64,000 nucleotides of DNA from Niallia taxi (GCF_032818155.1 NZ_CP102590.1:992001-1056000), one strand, 5' to 3'. Shown: positions 44,382 through 52,882, counted from the stretch's first letter. A program made the numbers and translations. The notes: generated by a model not told the origin, from the sequence alone.

Positions 44382-44589
44382 TGGTGTACAAGCCTGTGAT
44401 AGGAAGATAATTACAGATAGAAATAAAAATATGATGATGTATCTAAATGCCAACAAGCAGGGCAATGAAAGAAAAAAAACCATTGCATGTTGAAACAATA
44501 TACGAAGTAATTAACATTCTATTATTAGTTTAAGGAATCTTATTGTGCATACCAATGGCTTGTCTTCACAGGTTAACGCAGGTATCTTC

Positions 44590-44667
44590 TTAATTTATGT
44601 ATTCTTCGATAAAGTGACTGGGCTCATTACCAAAAGCACCTCTTAATACAATCCCCTATAATACCAT
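44590..44667 (-). pseudogene. Mini-frame with ribosome site and in-frame amber stop
   Basis: Minus strand: AGAAGGAGG, then ATG at 44667, three codons, a TAG, then 21 sense codons (GIVLRGAFGNEPSHFIEEYI, Asn) and TAA. The strong ribosome site with an early stop suggests a recently broken small gene; chance is possible. Confidence 0.2.
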
Positions 44668-44690
44668 TAAAACCTCCTTCTCACTTACTT

Positions 44691-44727
44691 GAAAGGTGTA
44701 CTCATTAAAAGAGTGCACCTTTCTCTA
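44691..44727 (+). terminator. Orphan terminator
   Basis: GAAAGGTGTACTC / GAGTGCACCTTTC hairpin without an intact gene before it. It closely resembles the terminator at 45265-45303. Confidence 0.6.
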
Positions 44728-44872
44728 TTCACATCATAGACTGATATATTTAAGTCAATTCATCATTTTTCATCACTGTCTCATAAATCGGTATCTGTAT
44801 TATAACAGAAAAGGACGAGCTGCAATATATTGTTAAAGAAGAAATAATTAACAGATGGAAGGGGAAATATTT

Positions 44873-45253
44873 ATGAAGCTTCATTTAGATTTCATGTTAT
44901 TTCATAAGCATAATAAGAAAAAGGACTGCAAATGCAAGGATAAACACAAACATGGTCACAAATGTGACGGCAAATGTGTAGATGGCATTAAAGACGAACT
45001 TAAAAGACTTCATGGTCGTCTTGTAAAGATTGTTACAAATGGCGGATATTTTATTGGTGTGGTAGGTAAGGTTGATTGTGACACAGTAGCAATAGGACCT
45101 GCACCATGGTATTATCCTATCACTGTTTCCCTTTGTGAAATTAATGCAATAATTGAATTGCCATATTATCCTTATTACGGCGGTTCAGAAATGACTGTTG
45201 CTGATCAGCTGGCAATGAACTATGCTGGTACTCTAGAAGTTGACGCTGACTAA
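44873..45253 (+). CDS. Cys/His/Lys-rich small protein with LSm-like C-terminal domain
   Basis: 126 residues. ATG 44873 has GGAAGGGG 8 nt upstream; ATG 44855 overlaps that. Residues 10-45 are dense in Lys, His and Cys (HKHNKKKDCKCKDKHKHGHK and three further Cys in the next stretch), a likely metal-binding segment. The C-terminal half (LHGRLVKIVTNGGYFIGVVG, then VTLCEINAI-like strands) looks like a small beta-barrel of the DUF2642/YuzF or spore-coat type. Only a generic spore-surface or metal-binding role can be proposed. A terminator follows. Confidence 0.6.
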   Translation: MKLHLDFMLFHKHNKKKDCKCKDKHKHGHKCDGKCVDGIKDELKRLHGRLVKIVTNGGYFIGVVGKVDCDTVAIGPAPWYYPITVSLCEINAIIELPYYPYYGGSEMTVADQLAMNYAGTLEVDAD

Positions 45254-45264
45254 TTGGCTAATGT

Positions 45265-45303
45265 AAAAAGGGTGTACTCTAAAAGAGAGTGCACCCTTTT
45301 TCT
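45265..45303. terminator. Bidirectional terminator after the Cys/His-rich gene
   Basis: AAAAAGGGTGTACTCT / AGAGTGCACCCTTTTT, one G-T pair in the stem, converging with the GntR gene. Confidence 0.85.
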
Positions 45304-45304
45304 A

Positions 45305-45922
45305 TTATCCGATTAAGTGAAGGCAAAACTCGAGGTCTGCTTGTAAATGGCTCTTCATCAGCTGTTCTGCTTTCTGGCCATCTCTTCCTTTAATTGCTTC
45401 ATATATTTGCTCATGTTCATCAATAAGATGTGGGCGGTTATAGAAAACAACTGTTTTTCTGAAAAGATAAATAGTGGATTGCATGCGGTCAATAATGTCA
45501 ATCATGACAGGGTTATTGCTTGATTGCACAATAATTTCATGAAAGCGCTCGTTCGCCTTCATGATTTCTTCTACCTCCCCATTCTTACCGATTTCAACAC
45601 ATGTCAATAATTCCTCGAGTTCTTTTTCTTTTATGTATGAGGCTGCACATTGAGCGGAATATCCTTCCAAAAGAATGCGGACTTGGAACATATTTCGTAA
45701 GTCTTTCTCTGTCGGTTTCACAACTCGTTTGTTGACGATTAGTCCCTCGTACTCCAACTTCCGAATAGACTCCCTGATTGGTGTTCTGCTCACACCCAGC
45801 TCTGCTGCAATTTTTTCTTCGACAATCTTAGTACCACCTTGCAGCTCACCATTTAGTATCTTGTCCCGTAAGATTTCATAGGACTGATGCGAAGCAGAAC
45901 GTGAACGTTCACTTCCATACAT
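45305..45922 (-). CDS. GntR-family regulator, FCD subfamily
   Basis: 205 residues. Winged helix (KIVEEKIAAELGVSRTPIRESIRKLEYEGLI, about 32-62), then an all-helical FCD domain that binds a carboxylic acid, with metal-type ligands in ANERFHEIIV and HEQIY. ATG with GGAGGTG upstream. It is divergent from a sugar-acid operon. The TGTATACA palindromes in between (46013, 46034, 46121) are its likely operators, on both its own and the operon's promoter. Confidence 0.92.
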   Translation of the reverse strand: MYGSERSRSASHQSYEILRDKILNGELQGGTKIVEEKIAAELGVSRTPIRESIRKLEYEGLIVNKRVVKPTEKDLRNMFQVRILLEGYSAQCAASYIKEKELEELLTCVEIGKNGEVEEIMKANERFHEIIVQSSNNPVMIDIIDRMQSTIYLFRKTVVFYNRPHLIDEHEQIYEAIKGRDGQKAEQLMKSHLQADLEFCLHLIG

Positions 45923-46012
45923 AGTTTCACCTCCAGTACATTAGCTATTTATCTGTATCTTACCAAAGAAAAGCTAAAAATAATATATAGAAAAATACCT
46001 GACAAGAAATTT

Positions 46013-46064
46013 TGTATACAAAAAATAAAAAAATGTATACATTTTTTATGTAATCGTGTACAAT
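46013..46064 (+). promoter_or_regulatory. Promoter of the sugar-acid operon with two TGTATACA operators
   Basis: TGTATACA at 46013-46020 and 46034-46041, spaced 21 bp (two turns). The second overlaps a -35 (TATACA, 46036-46041), which is 17 bp from TACAAT (46059-46064). A third copy occurs at 46121-46128, near the garR start. Confidence 0.7.
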
Positions 46065-46079
46065 GAGTTTGTGGAAAGT

Positions 46080-46093
46080 TGAAAACGATTGCA
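46080..46093 (+). promoter_or_regulatory. Candidate cre site upstream of garR
   Basis: TGAAAACGATTGCA matches the minimal CcpA consensus TGNAANCGNTNNCA, about 16 bp past the -10. Confidence 0.55.
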
Positions 46094-46120
46094 TTAGTTT
46101 CAATATTTTAAAAAAACATA

Positions 46121-46128
46121 TGTATACA
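46121..46128 (+). promoter_or_regulatory. Third TGTATACA operator
   Basis: Same palindrome as at 46013 and 46034, located 38 bp before the garR start. Confidence 0.55.
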
Positions 46129-46165
46129 AATTTGCAAATGCTTACAAGCCTGAGGAGGAATATAG

Positions 46166-47065
46166 ATGGAACAAAAAGTTGGTTTTATTGGATTAGGAAT
46201 TATGGGGAAGCCAATGTCGCTGAACCTTATAAAATCAGGACACTCTCTGACTGTATTAGATCTTAATAAAGAGGCAGTTGCACAGCTAACAGCTGCTGGA
46301 GCGGAAGCTGCTTCTACTCCAAAGGAGCTTGCAGAGAAAGCAGATATTATTATCACCATGCTACCGGCGTCAAAGCATGTAAAGGACGTTATTGTTGGCG
46401 AAAATGGAATTTTGAAAGGTGCTAAGCCAGGTACTGTAATAATAGATATGAGCTCAATCACACCAAATGTGTCGCGTGAGCTTGCTGCAACTGCCGCAAA
46501 ACAGGGCGTAGACATGCTTGATGCGCCTGTAAGTGGTGGAGAGCCGAAAGCAATAGATGGAACATTATCGATTATGGTTGGAGGAAAGCCAGAGGTTTTT
46601 GAAAGCGCTAAAAAAGTTTTAAGTGGAATGGGCAAGGACATCGTTTTAGTTGGAGACAATGGCTGTGGCGTAACAGCAAAGCTTGCTAATCAAATAATTG
46701 TAAACCTTAACATTGCAGCAATGTCAGAGGCGTTAGTTCTTGCAGCAAAAGCAGGTATTGATGTTGAGAAGATGTATGAAGCAATTCGTGGCGGACTTGC
46801 AGGCAGTACAGTATTAGATGCTAAGGTACCAATGATTCTGGAAAGAAACTTCACTCCTGGCGGCAGTATCGCTATTAATATGAAGGACATTACAAATGTG
46901 ATGGACACAGCACATGAAATTGGCGTGCCATTGCCTTTATCTAGTCACCTGTTGGAAATATTCCATGCATTAAAAACAGACGGAAAAGTGAATGATGACC
47001 ATTCAAGTATTGTTCGATATTACGAGAAGCTTGCTAATACTGAAGTAAAGAAGGCGGAAAAATAA
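46166..47065 (+). CDS. garR: 3-hydroxyacid dehydrogenase (tartronate-semialdehyde reductase / threonate dehydrogenase type)
   Basis: 299 residues. NAD(P) motif VGFIGLGIMGKPMSLNLI, substrate loop DAPVSGGEPKAIDGTLSIMVGG and the catalytic-Lys helix CGVTAKLANQIIVNLNIAAM define the beta-hydroxyacid dehydrogenase family. Best-known members are GarR/GlxR and threonate dehydrogenase LtnD. GAGGAGG ribosome site. TAATG overlap with the DUF1537 kinase gene fixes the operon. Given that partner, an oxidation step in a four-carbon acid pathway is at least as likely as GarR activity. Confidence 0.85.
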   Translation: MEQKVGFIGLGIMGKPMSLNLIKSGHSLTVLDLNKEAVAQLTAAGAEAASTPKELAEKADIIITMLPASKHVKDVIVGENGILKGAKPGTVIIDMSSITPNVSRELAATAAKQGVDMLDAPVSGGEPKAIDGTLSIMVGGKPEVFESAKKVLSGMGKDIVLVGDNGCGVTAKLANQIIVNLNIAAMSEALVLAAKAGIDVEKMYEAIRGGLAGSTVLDAKVPMILERNFTPGGSIAINMKDITNVMDTAHEIGVPLPLSSHLLEIFHALKTDGKVNDDHSSIVRYYEKLANTEVKKAEK

Positions 47066-48501
47066 TGGAAAGCATGCGTTTAAATGCAGAATACCTTAAG
47101 CAGCTGCCAGCGGTAGATAAGAAGGAAGCAGATAAGGTAGCAGCAGAGGCACTCAAGGAATTAAACAAAAAAATCATCGTGCTTGATGATGATCCGACAG
47201 GTGTGCAGACGGTGAATAATATTTCTGTCTTCACGGATTGGTCAGAAGAAGCAATAGAGGCTGGTTTCCAAGAAGCTGCTTCCATGTTCTTCATTTTGAC
47301 GAACTCAAGAGGGCTGACAGAAAAAGAAACAGAGGCTGTTCATCGTGAAATTGCTGAAAATATCCTAGCAGTCGCAACAAGACTAGATAAGGAATTTTTG
47401 ATCATAAGCAGAGGAGACTCCACTCTAAGAGGGCATTATCCTCTTGAGACTACTGTCCTTCGAGATACACTTGAAGCAAATTCTGCTCTTAAGATAGACG
47501 GAGAAGTAATACTGCCATATTTCAAAGAAGGCGGTCGGTTTACACTGAATAATGTCCATTATGTCCAAACAGGTACAGAGCTTGTTCCAGCTGGAGAAAC
47601 GGAATTCGCAAAAGACCGTACATTTGGCTATTCCAGTTCTCATCTTGGAGAATGGGTCGAAGAAAAGTCAAATGGGGCATTTTTAGCAAAAAACACCTTA
47701 TATATTTCGATTGAACAGCTTCGTGCAATGGAAGTAGAAGCTATTGCTGAACAGCTTACTAATGTACAGGATTTTAATAAAATAGTTGTCAACGCTGCTG
47801 ATGAAGCCGATGTGAAGGTCTTTACAGCAGCACTTGTAAAAGCAATTCAGGCAGGCAAAAACTTCTTGTTCCGAACAGCTGCAGCACTGCCGAAGGTTAT
47901 AGGAGGAGTTCAAGACAAAGGTCTTTTAACAAGGAAAGAGCTAGTGAACGAAGAGACAACAAACGGTGGGTTAATTATTGTTGGTTCTCATGTGAAGAAG
48001 ACGACAGAGCAATTAGAAAAATTAAAAGAGTTATCTTCCATTGAATTTATTGAGTTTAATACAAACCTAGTTTTAGAACCTAATAAATTTAAAGAAGAGT
48101 GTGAACGGGTAATTGGCGCAGTAGAGGATTTTATCACGGCAGGCAGGACAGTAGCTGTTTATACAAGCAGGAAAAGGCTTGATCTGGGAGAAAACAAAAA
48201 AGAAGAAGAATTGAAGCTGTCTGTCTCCATTTCGGATGCTGTTACGTCCATTGTCACTAAATTAAAGGTGCGACCGAATTTCCTAGTAGCAAAAGGAGGC
48301 ATAACTTCTAGTGACGTTGGCACAAAAGGCCTCGCCGTAAAAAGAGCAACCGTTGCTGGTCAGATTAGACCAGGAATTCCAGTGTGGATTACAGGAGAAG
48401 AAAGTAAATACCCAGGTATGTCCTATGTAATCTTCCCGGGGAATGTTGGAGCAGTAGATGATTTAAAAACAGTTGTTGAGCTGTTGAGCGGTAAGGATTA
48501 A
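47065..48501 (+). CDS. Four-carbon acid sugar kinase, DUF1537 family
   Basis: 478 residues. N-terminal DUF1537 domain with IIVLDDDPTGVQTVNNISVF, a central SRGDSTLRGHYPLE motif, and a C-terminal nucleotide-binding domain (NFLVAKGGITSSDVGTKGL). Characterised members phosphorylate D-threonate, D-erythronate or 3-oxo-tetronate. Start codon overlaps the dehydrogenase stop by one base. With the upstream dehydrogenase and the downstream permease, it forms a threonate/erythronate-like uptake and activation set. The aldolase and isomerase that normally complete it are not here. Confidence 0.88.
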   Translation: MESMRLNAEYLKQLPAVDKKEADKVAAEALKELNKKIIVLDDDPTGVQTVNNISVFTDWSEEAIEAGFQEAASMFFILTNSRGLTEKETEAVHREIAENILAVATRLDKEFLIISRGDSTLRGHYPLETTVLRDTLEANSALKIDGEVILPYFKEGGRFTLNNVHYVQTGTELVPAGETEFAKDRTFGYSSSHLGEWVEEKSNGAFLAKNTLYISIEQLRAMEVEAIAEQLTNVQDFNKIVVNAADEADVKVFTAALVKAIQAGKNFLFRTAAALPKVIGGVQDKGLLTRKELVNEETTNGGLIIVGSHVKKTTEQLEKLKELSSIEFIEFNTNLVLEPNKFKEECERVIGAVEDFITAGRTVAVYTSRKRLDLGENKKEEELKLSVSISDAVTSIVTKLKVRPNFLVAKGGITSSDVGTKGLAVKRATVAGQIRPGIPVWITGEESKYPGMSYVIFPGNVGAVDDLKTVVELLSGKD

Positions 48502-48515
48502 GCAAATATAGTCAC

Positions 48516-48536
48516 GGAATGCCTTTATGGCATTCC
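48516..48536 (+). other. Intercistronic hairpin before the permease gene
   Basis: GGAATGCC / GGCATTCC, 8-bp perfect arms, no T run. Possibly mRNA processing or stability between kinase and permease. Confidence 0.45.
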
Positions 48537-48565
48537 AAAACTCAAAAGGGAATCGAGGGAGAAAT

Positions 48566-49888
48566 ATGCCGATTGTATATATATGTATTGGGGTAGCGCT
48601 TTTGCTCTTATTGATGGTGGTCTTTAAGTTAAACGCTTTCATATCGCTTGTGATTGTGTCTCTGCTAGTAGGTGTTATGGAAGGCATGGCACCAACCGAA
48701 GCAATGGAATCTATTACAACTGGTCTCGGCAGTACATTAGGCCATCTTGTTTTAGTTATCTGTTTTGGGGGTATGCTCGGTAAATTAATGGCCGATTCTG
48801 GTGGAGCCCAGCGAATTGCAACAACGTTGATTAATTCATTTGGGAAAAAACGAGTCCAGCTTGCTGCCGTTCTAACAGCAGGGATAGTTGGGATTGCATT
48901 ATTCTTTGAAACAGGTGTAGTTGTATTAATTCCGCTTGTGTTTACAATTGCAGCACAAGCAGGTGTGCCAATTCTTTATATCGGAATGCCAGTCATTTCT
49001 GCTTTAATCACAATGCATGGCTTTGTACCACCTCATCCAGGACCAACAGCAGTTGCTGCTGTTTATGATGCTAATATTGGCAAAACATTGTTATATGGTG
49101 TGCTTATCGCGATACCAGCTATTTACTTAAGTGGTCCACTTTATGTGAAGACGTTTAAGAAAGCAGATTTAGAAGTTGAAATACCAAAAGGGTTATTCAC
49201 GCCAAAGCATTTTAAAGAAAGTGAGCTTCCAAGCTTTGGTATCAGTGTGTTTACTGCACTTATTCCAGTTATTCTTATTGCATTCCAGGCAATAGTTGAA
49301 ATAGCGATGCCTAATTCATCATTGCTGCCTGTTGCACAGTTTTTAGGTGATCCTGGCTTTGCTTTACTGGTAGCGGTTATTGTTGCCATTTTTACATTTG
49401 GCTTAAACAGAGGCAGAAAAATGCCGGAAATTATGAATTCCATTTCTGAGTCAGTAAGCAGCATTGCGATGATTCTGTTAGTTATTGCAGGGGGCGGGGC
49501 ATTTAAGCAGGTTCTGATTGATACACATGTAGATCAATATGTCGCTAACCTGATGGAAGGCTCCACAATGTCACCATTAATTCTGGCATGGCTTATCGCT
49601 GCAATCCTGCGGGTGGTTCTAGGTTCAGCAACAGTTGCAGGCCTAACAGCAGCCGGCATTGCAGCTCCATTAGTCGGAGCGGCACATGTGAGTCCAGAGC
49701 TGATGGTATTAGCGACTGGGGCAGGAAGCATGACATTCTCCCATGTTAATGATGCAGGATTTTGGATATACAAGGAATATTTCAATCTTTCCATTGGAAA
49801 AACAATCCGTACATGGTCTGTTATGGTTACAATAGCTTCCTTAGTTGGACTCGCTGGTGTGCTGATTATTAACTTCTTTATTAGTTAA
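48566..49888 (+). CDS. GntP-family gluconate/sugar-acid permease
   Basis: About 440 residues with some 12 helices. Family patterns: GGMLGKLMADSGGAQRIA, ALITMHGFVPPHPGPTAVA, and the C-terminal FSHVNDAGFW. It carries sugar acids in symport with protons. ATG 48566 has GAGGGAG upstream; the earlier frame from 48527 overlaps the intercistronic hairpin. It is the third gene of the operon and is the likely importer of the acid used by the dehydrogenase and kinase. Confidence 0.92.
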   Translation: MPIVYICIGVALLLLLMVVFKLNAFISLVIVSLLVGVMEGMAPTEAMESITTGLGSTLGHLVLVICFGGMLGKLMADSGGAQRIATTLINSFGKKRVQLAAVLTAGIVGIALFFETGVVVLIPLVFTIAAQAGVPILYIGMPVISALITMHGFVPPHPGPTAVAAVYDANIGKTLLYGVLIAIPAIYLSGPLYVKTFKKADLEVEIPKGLFTPKHFKESELPSFGISVFTALIPVILIAFQAIVEIAMPNSSLLPVAQFLGDPGFALLVAVIVAIFTFGLNRGRKMPEIMNSISESVSSIAMILLVIAGGGAFKQVLIDTHVDQYVANLMEGSTMSPLILAWLIAAILRVVLGSATVAGLTAAGIAAPLVGAAHVSPELMVLATGAGSMTFSHVNDAGFWIYKEYFNLSIGKTIRTWSVMVTIASLVGLAGVLIINFFIS

Positions 49889-49933
49889 ATAGTTTCTACT
49901 ATAAAATTGGTGTTAAAGGTAAATATTCATATG

Positions 49934-49969
49934 ACTGCATTCTAAACATATTTAGAATGCAGTTTTTTT
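49934..49969 (+). terminator. Terminator of the sugar-acid operon
   Basis: ACTGCATTCTAAA / TTTAGAATGCAGT, 13-bp perfect arms, T7 run. Confidence 0.9.
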
Positions 49970-50063
49970 GCGTATGCATATGTAATAGGTTCAAAGCTAT
50001 GTATGCTCGGGAAAACAATAGGAATAATAAAAGGTAGATAACTTAAATGTGAGGAGAGTTGTA

Positions 50064-50636
50064 TTGGCAAATTTTAAAGGTCTCCCGGCACTGATGATAT
50101 TGGATGTACAAAAGGGATTTGATGATCCATATTGGGGAAGCAGGAATAATGAGCAAGCAGAAGAAAATATTGCGCGGCTTTTGAAGGAATGGCGAAACAA
50201 TAACGGGAAGATTATTTATTCTCAACACCTGTCCGTTCAACCGCAATCTCCACTCCACTATAAGAATAAGGTTGGTATACAGTTTAAGGAAATAGTACAG
50301 CCGAAAAGCACTGAAAAAATTATTCAAAAAAACGTTAACAGTGCCTTTATTGGTACAAGTCTGGAAACCTACCTTCAAGAGCAACAAATAGAAGAATTAT
50401 TGATAACAGGTTTATCAACACAGCATTGTGTTTCAACGACAACACGAATGTGTGGAAACTTAGGGTATAAAACATTCCTCGTAGCTGATGCTACTGCTGC
50501 ATTCGAAATTACCGATCATAACGGAGTTCCATATGGTGCAGAAGCAATACATAATCATGAGTTAGCGATGCTTCAAAAAGAGTTTGCGACAATCCTAACG
50601 ACAGATGAGATTATCGGTGAGTTAAACAGTTTATAG
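50064..50636 (+). CDS. Isochorismatase-family cysteine hydrolase
   Basis: 190 residues. The catalytic triad is visible: Asp in LMILDVQKGF, Lys in IIQKNVNSAF and Cys in GLSTQHCVSTTTRM, with the cis-peptide region before the Cys. Family members hydrolyse amides such as nicotinamide or ureido groups, or isochorismate. TTG 50064 has GAGGAGAG 6 nt upstream; GTG 50049 lies in that site. It is a single gene between two terminators, so the substrate cannot be inferred. Confidence 0.85.
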   Translation: MANFKGLPALMILDVQKGFDDPYWGSRNNEQAEENIARLLKEWRNNNGKIIYSQHLSVQPQSPLHYKNKVGIQFKEIVQPKSTEKIIQKNVNSAFIGTSLETYLQEQQIEELLITGLSTQHCVSTTTRMCGNLGYKTFLVADATAAFEITDHNGVPYGAEAIHNHELAMLQKEFATILTTDEIIGELNSL

Positions 50637-50674
50637 TATATGAAATGTAATGTAGTAATTATCAAAGTTAAACT

Positions 50675-50710
50675 AGGAACCAGCCACATGTAGCGGCTGG
50701 TTCCTGTTTT
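50675..50710. terminator. Bidirectional terminator, isochorismatase-like / binding-protein genes
   Basis: AGGAACCAGCC / GGCTGGTTCCT, 11-bp perfect arms, flanked by T and A runs. Confidence 0.88.
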
Positions 50711-50717
50711 ATCCTTA

Positions 50718-51611
50718 TTATAAATCCTGTAAGTCTTCAATAGAGTCTATATCCATATATGCCGGAACTACAAGACCATTTTTTAAACCAGTAAAGTTTG
50801 GTCCTAAGTCAACGAAGTCACCTTCGAATTTCTCATAATAGGCAGCATGTGTAGTCGGTAATGCGGCGCCTATCATCGCATCGACACTGCCGTCAGAAAC
50901 ACCTGCCCACATTGCTCCTGGCTCAACTTGTATTAAGTTCACGGAATATTCCAATTCTTTTTCTAACACGTATTTAACGACATTATTACTTGCGATGGAA
51001 TCCGCCCATGCAGCATATGTCATACTTATTTCTTCACCATTACCAGGCTTGACACCTTCTGTCCAGGAATTCACTAAATCCGCATTTTCAGCGACCCATT
51101 CCTCAGCTGCTTCCTGTTCAGATTTTCCACTTTGAATTTTTACCATTACATCCTGCATTTCTTCAGGGCCCCATTCGAATTGGTCAAGGAACTTATATGC
51201 TTCAGGTAAATCGTCTTGCAAGCCATGTCTAACAAGTGTATGTATGTATTCCTCCCCGCCGTAAAGTTCTTTTGGATCCTCCAGCATTTTTAAATCGAAC
51301 TCATTAAATATCCAGTGTGGAACCCAACCAGTTACAATAATCGGATCTTCATTTTTTATGGCTTTTGTTAATTCAGCTGTCATGGCAGTATCTGATCCTT
51401 CGATTACTTTCCATTTTTCATCAAGTCCATATCCAGGTAATACATTATTTTGGGTAGCATTCATAAGACCAGATCCAGGGTCTATACCAACAATTTCATA
51501 ATCTAACTGTTCTCCAAGTGACCCACTCCCACTTGTTTCACTTCCTCCACAAGCAGTTAATCCAATCGTTACAGCCATTGCTAATGTTACTCCGCTAAGT
51601 TTTTTTAGCAC
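50718..51611 (-). CDS. Glycine-betaine/choline-type ABC substrate-binding lipoprotein (orphan)
   Basis: 297 residues. GTG 51611 with GAGGGGAG 7 nt upstream begins a lipoprotein signal ending LTACGG. The mature part is the OpuAC/ProX-type domain with Trp-rich ligand positions (IVTGWVPHWIFNEFDLKMLE, MTYAAWADSIASNN). It would bind a quaternary amine outside the cell. No permease or ATPase gene is nearby, so it must serve a transporter encoded elsewhere. The 43 codons upstream of this start lack a ribosome site. Confidence 0.85.
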   Translation of the reverse strand: MLKKLSGVTLAMAVTIGLTACGGSETSGSGSLGEQLDYEIVGIDPGSGLMNATQNNVLPGYGLDEKWKVIEGSDTAMTAELTKAIKNEDPIIVTGWVPHWIFNEFDLKMLEDPKELYGGEEYIHTLVRHGLQDDLPEAYKFLDQFEWGPEEMQDVMVKIQSGKSEQEAAEEWVAENADLVNSWTEGVKPGNGEEISMTYAAWADSIASNNVVKYVLEKELEYSVNLIQVEPGAMWAGVSDGSVDAMIGAALPTTHAAYYEKFEGDFVDLGPNFTGLKNGLVVPAYMDIDSIEDLQDL

Positions 51612-52048
51612 CAAAAAACTCCCCTCTGCATTCATTTTTAGGCTAAATAAAGTGTAACTGTATAACAAATTGAATACAAAGGGCGTAATTGGGGTTAATC
51701 CTCTGTAAACTATGTACAGACGAAACTGTATGTTCAACATGTACTGTATACTTAGTAATCCTCTTGTTTCCTCCAGATTCCTTTTGAGAATTTAAAATAG
51801 TCTGTGTATTTCCAACCTCTTTTTCGGGAAAAAAATTAATTATTTATAGTTGTACTTATGATTTAGCCAGGAAAAAAGACTATTATTCATACATAAAACC
51901 AATAATGCTACTCCAAATGAGACCAGTTTCATTCACTAAAGAATAGTATAATAGACAGGAAGTTAAGTAGGTAACAGCACTTATTAAACTAATTTAATAA
52001 GTGCTGTTACCTAGAGCTAAATAAATTAACTATTATGGAGGGACTCAA
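51612..52048. other. Intergenic region with large perfect hairpin
   Basis: No gene. The left side would hold the minus-strand promoter of the binding protein. The right side has TATAAT at 51947-51952 and the hairpin at 51968-52013, then the HAD gene. Confidence 0.6.
51968..52013 (+). other. Perfect inverted repeat with 21-bp arms upstream of HAD gene
   Basis: Left arm TAGGTAACAGCACTTATTAA plus A, loop CTAA, right arm its exact complement. No T run follows on either strand. It begins about 15 bp after a TATAAT and ends 35 bp before the HAD start, so it would lie at the 5' end of the mRNA. Confidence 0.85.
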
Positions 52049-52882
52049 ATGATTAAATTAGTTATTTCTGATATGGATGGAACATTTTTAAATAATAATG
52101 GAGACTTTAACAGGGATTTATTTAAAAAAACAAAAAAAATCATGAAGGATAAAGGAGTCTTGTTTGCTCCATGTACTGGAAAGCAATGTGAACGGATAGA
52201 AGAACTATTTGGAGAAGATGCGAGTGATTTGTGGATATTAGGTGATAGTGCTACACGTATAAAGCACAACGACCTTTTTGTGTATGAATCCTTAATTGTA
52301 AATGATCTGGGCTTGAAAATAATTGATCTTCTAGAGGAAATAAATCTAGATCATACAATAATTGCTTGTACAAAAACAGGGGCGTATGTAAAAGAAACAA
52401 TTTCTCCTGATGAGTTTGCGATTGTACGCCGTTCCTTTGCTAAGCTTAACCGTGTAAAGGATTTTCATAGTATTTCTGAGAACTTTATAAAAATAACAGT
52501 ACATGATCCAGCATTGCAATGTGTGGAAACAAGAGAAAGGCTAGCGACATTTTTTGACCATGCTTATATTGTTGCATCAGAAGCAGCATGGATTGATATT
52601 ACAAATGCAAATGTTCATAAAGGTACGACGATTGATCATTTGCAGAAGCTGTTGAATGTGACACCAGAGGAAACAATGGTTTTTGGTGATGGATACAATG
52701 ATTTAGAATTAATGGCTTCTGGGGCTTACAGCTTTGCGATGAGAAATGCTTTTCCAGAAGTACAGGCTGCAGCTAATTTCATTACTGGATCAAATGAAGA
52801 AGATGCTGTTATGAAAACAATTATGCAATTTCTTTCCTTGCAGAGTGATAAGGAAGAATCAGCTTCGGTCAAGGATATTTAA
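52049..52882 (+). CDS. HAD-superfamily (Cof-type, IIB) sugar phosphatase
   Basis: 277 residues. HAD motifs I (LVISDMDGTFLNN), II (ACTGK-like Thr), and III/IV (KGTTIDHLQKLL; VFGDGYNDLELM) are intact, with a class IIB cap between. It dephosphorylates sugar phosphates or related metabolites in the cytosol. ATG with GGAGGG upstream. It is followed 84 bp later by a ROK regulator on the same strand, and both may belong to one operon. Substrate unknown. Confidence 0.9.
   Translation: MIKLVISDMDGTFLNNNGDFNRDLFKKTKKIMKDKGVLFAPCTGKQCERIEELFGEDASDLWILGDSATRIKHNDLFVYESLIVNDLGLKIIDLLEEINLDHTIIACTKTGAYVKETISPDEFAIVRRSFAKLNRVKDFHSISENFIKITVHDPALQCVETRERLATFFDHAYIVASEAAWIDITNANVHKGTTIDHLQKLLNVTPEETMVFGDGYNDLELMASGAYSFAMRNAFPEVQAAANFITGSNEEDAVMKTIMQFLSLQSDKEESASVKDI

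Larger units (their letters stand above)
43936..44872. other. Region of about 0.94 kb without intact genes, probable gene decay
   Basis: No frame with both a ribosome site and reasonable length exists. Remnants: an open frame without start at 44286-44381 (GKGGGGSVGVNRNGEGQAV then ITMITEKK), a segment at about 44337-44385 resembling 44805-44855, an orphan terminator at 44691-44727 like the one after the 44873 gene, and a minus-strand mini-frame at 44590-44667. Together they suggest a decayed duplicate. Confidence 0.4.

Noticed and set aside
43936..44872. Insertion sequence or phage remnant in the gene-poor stretch
   Set aside because: No transposase-like peptide, terminal inverted repeats or integrase motif was seen.
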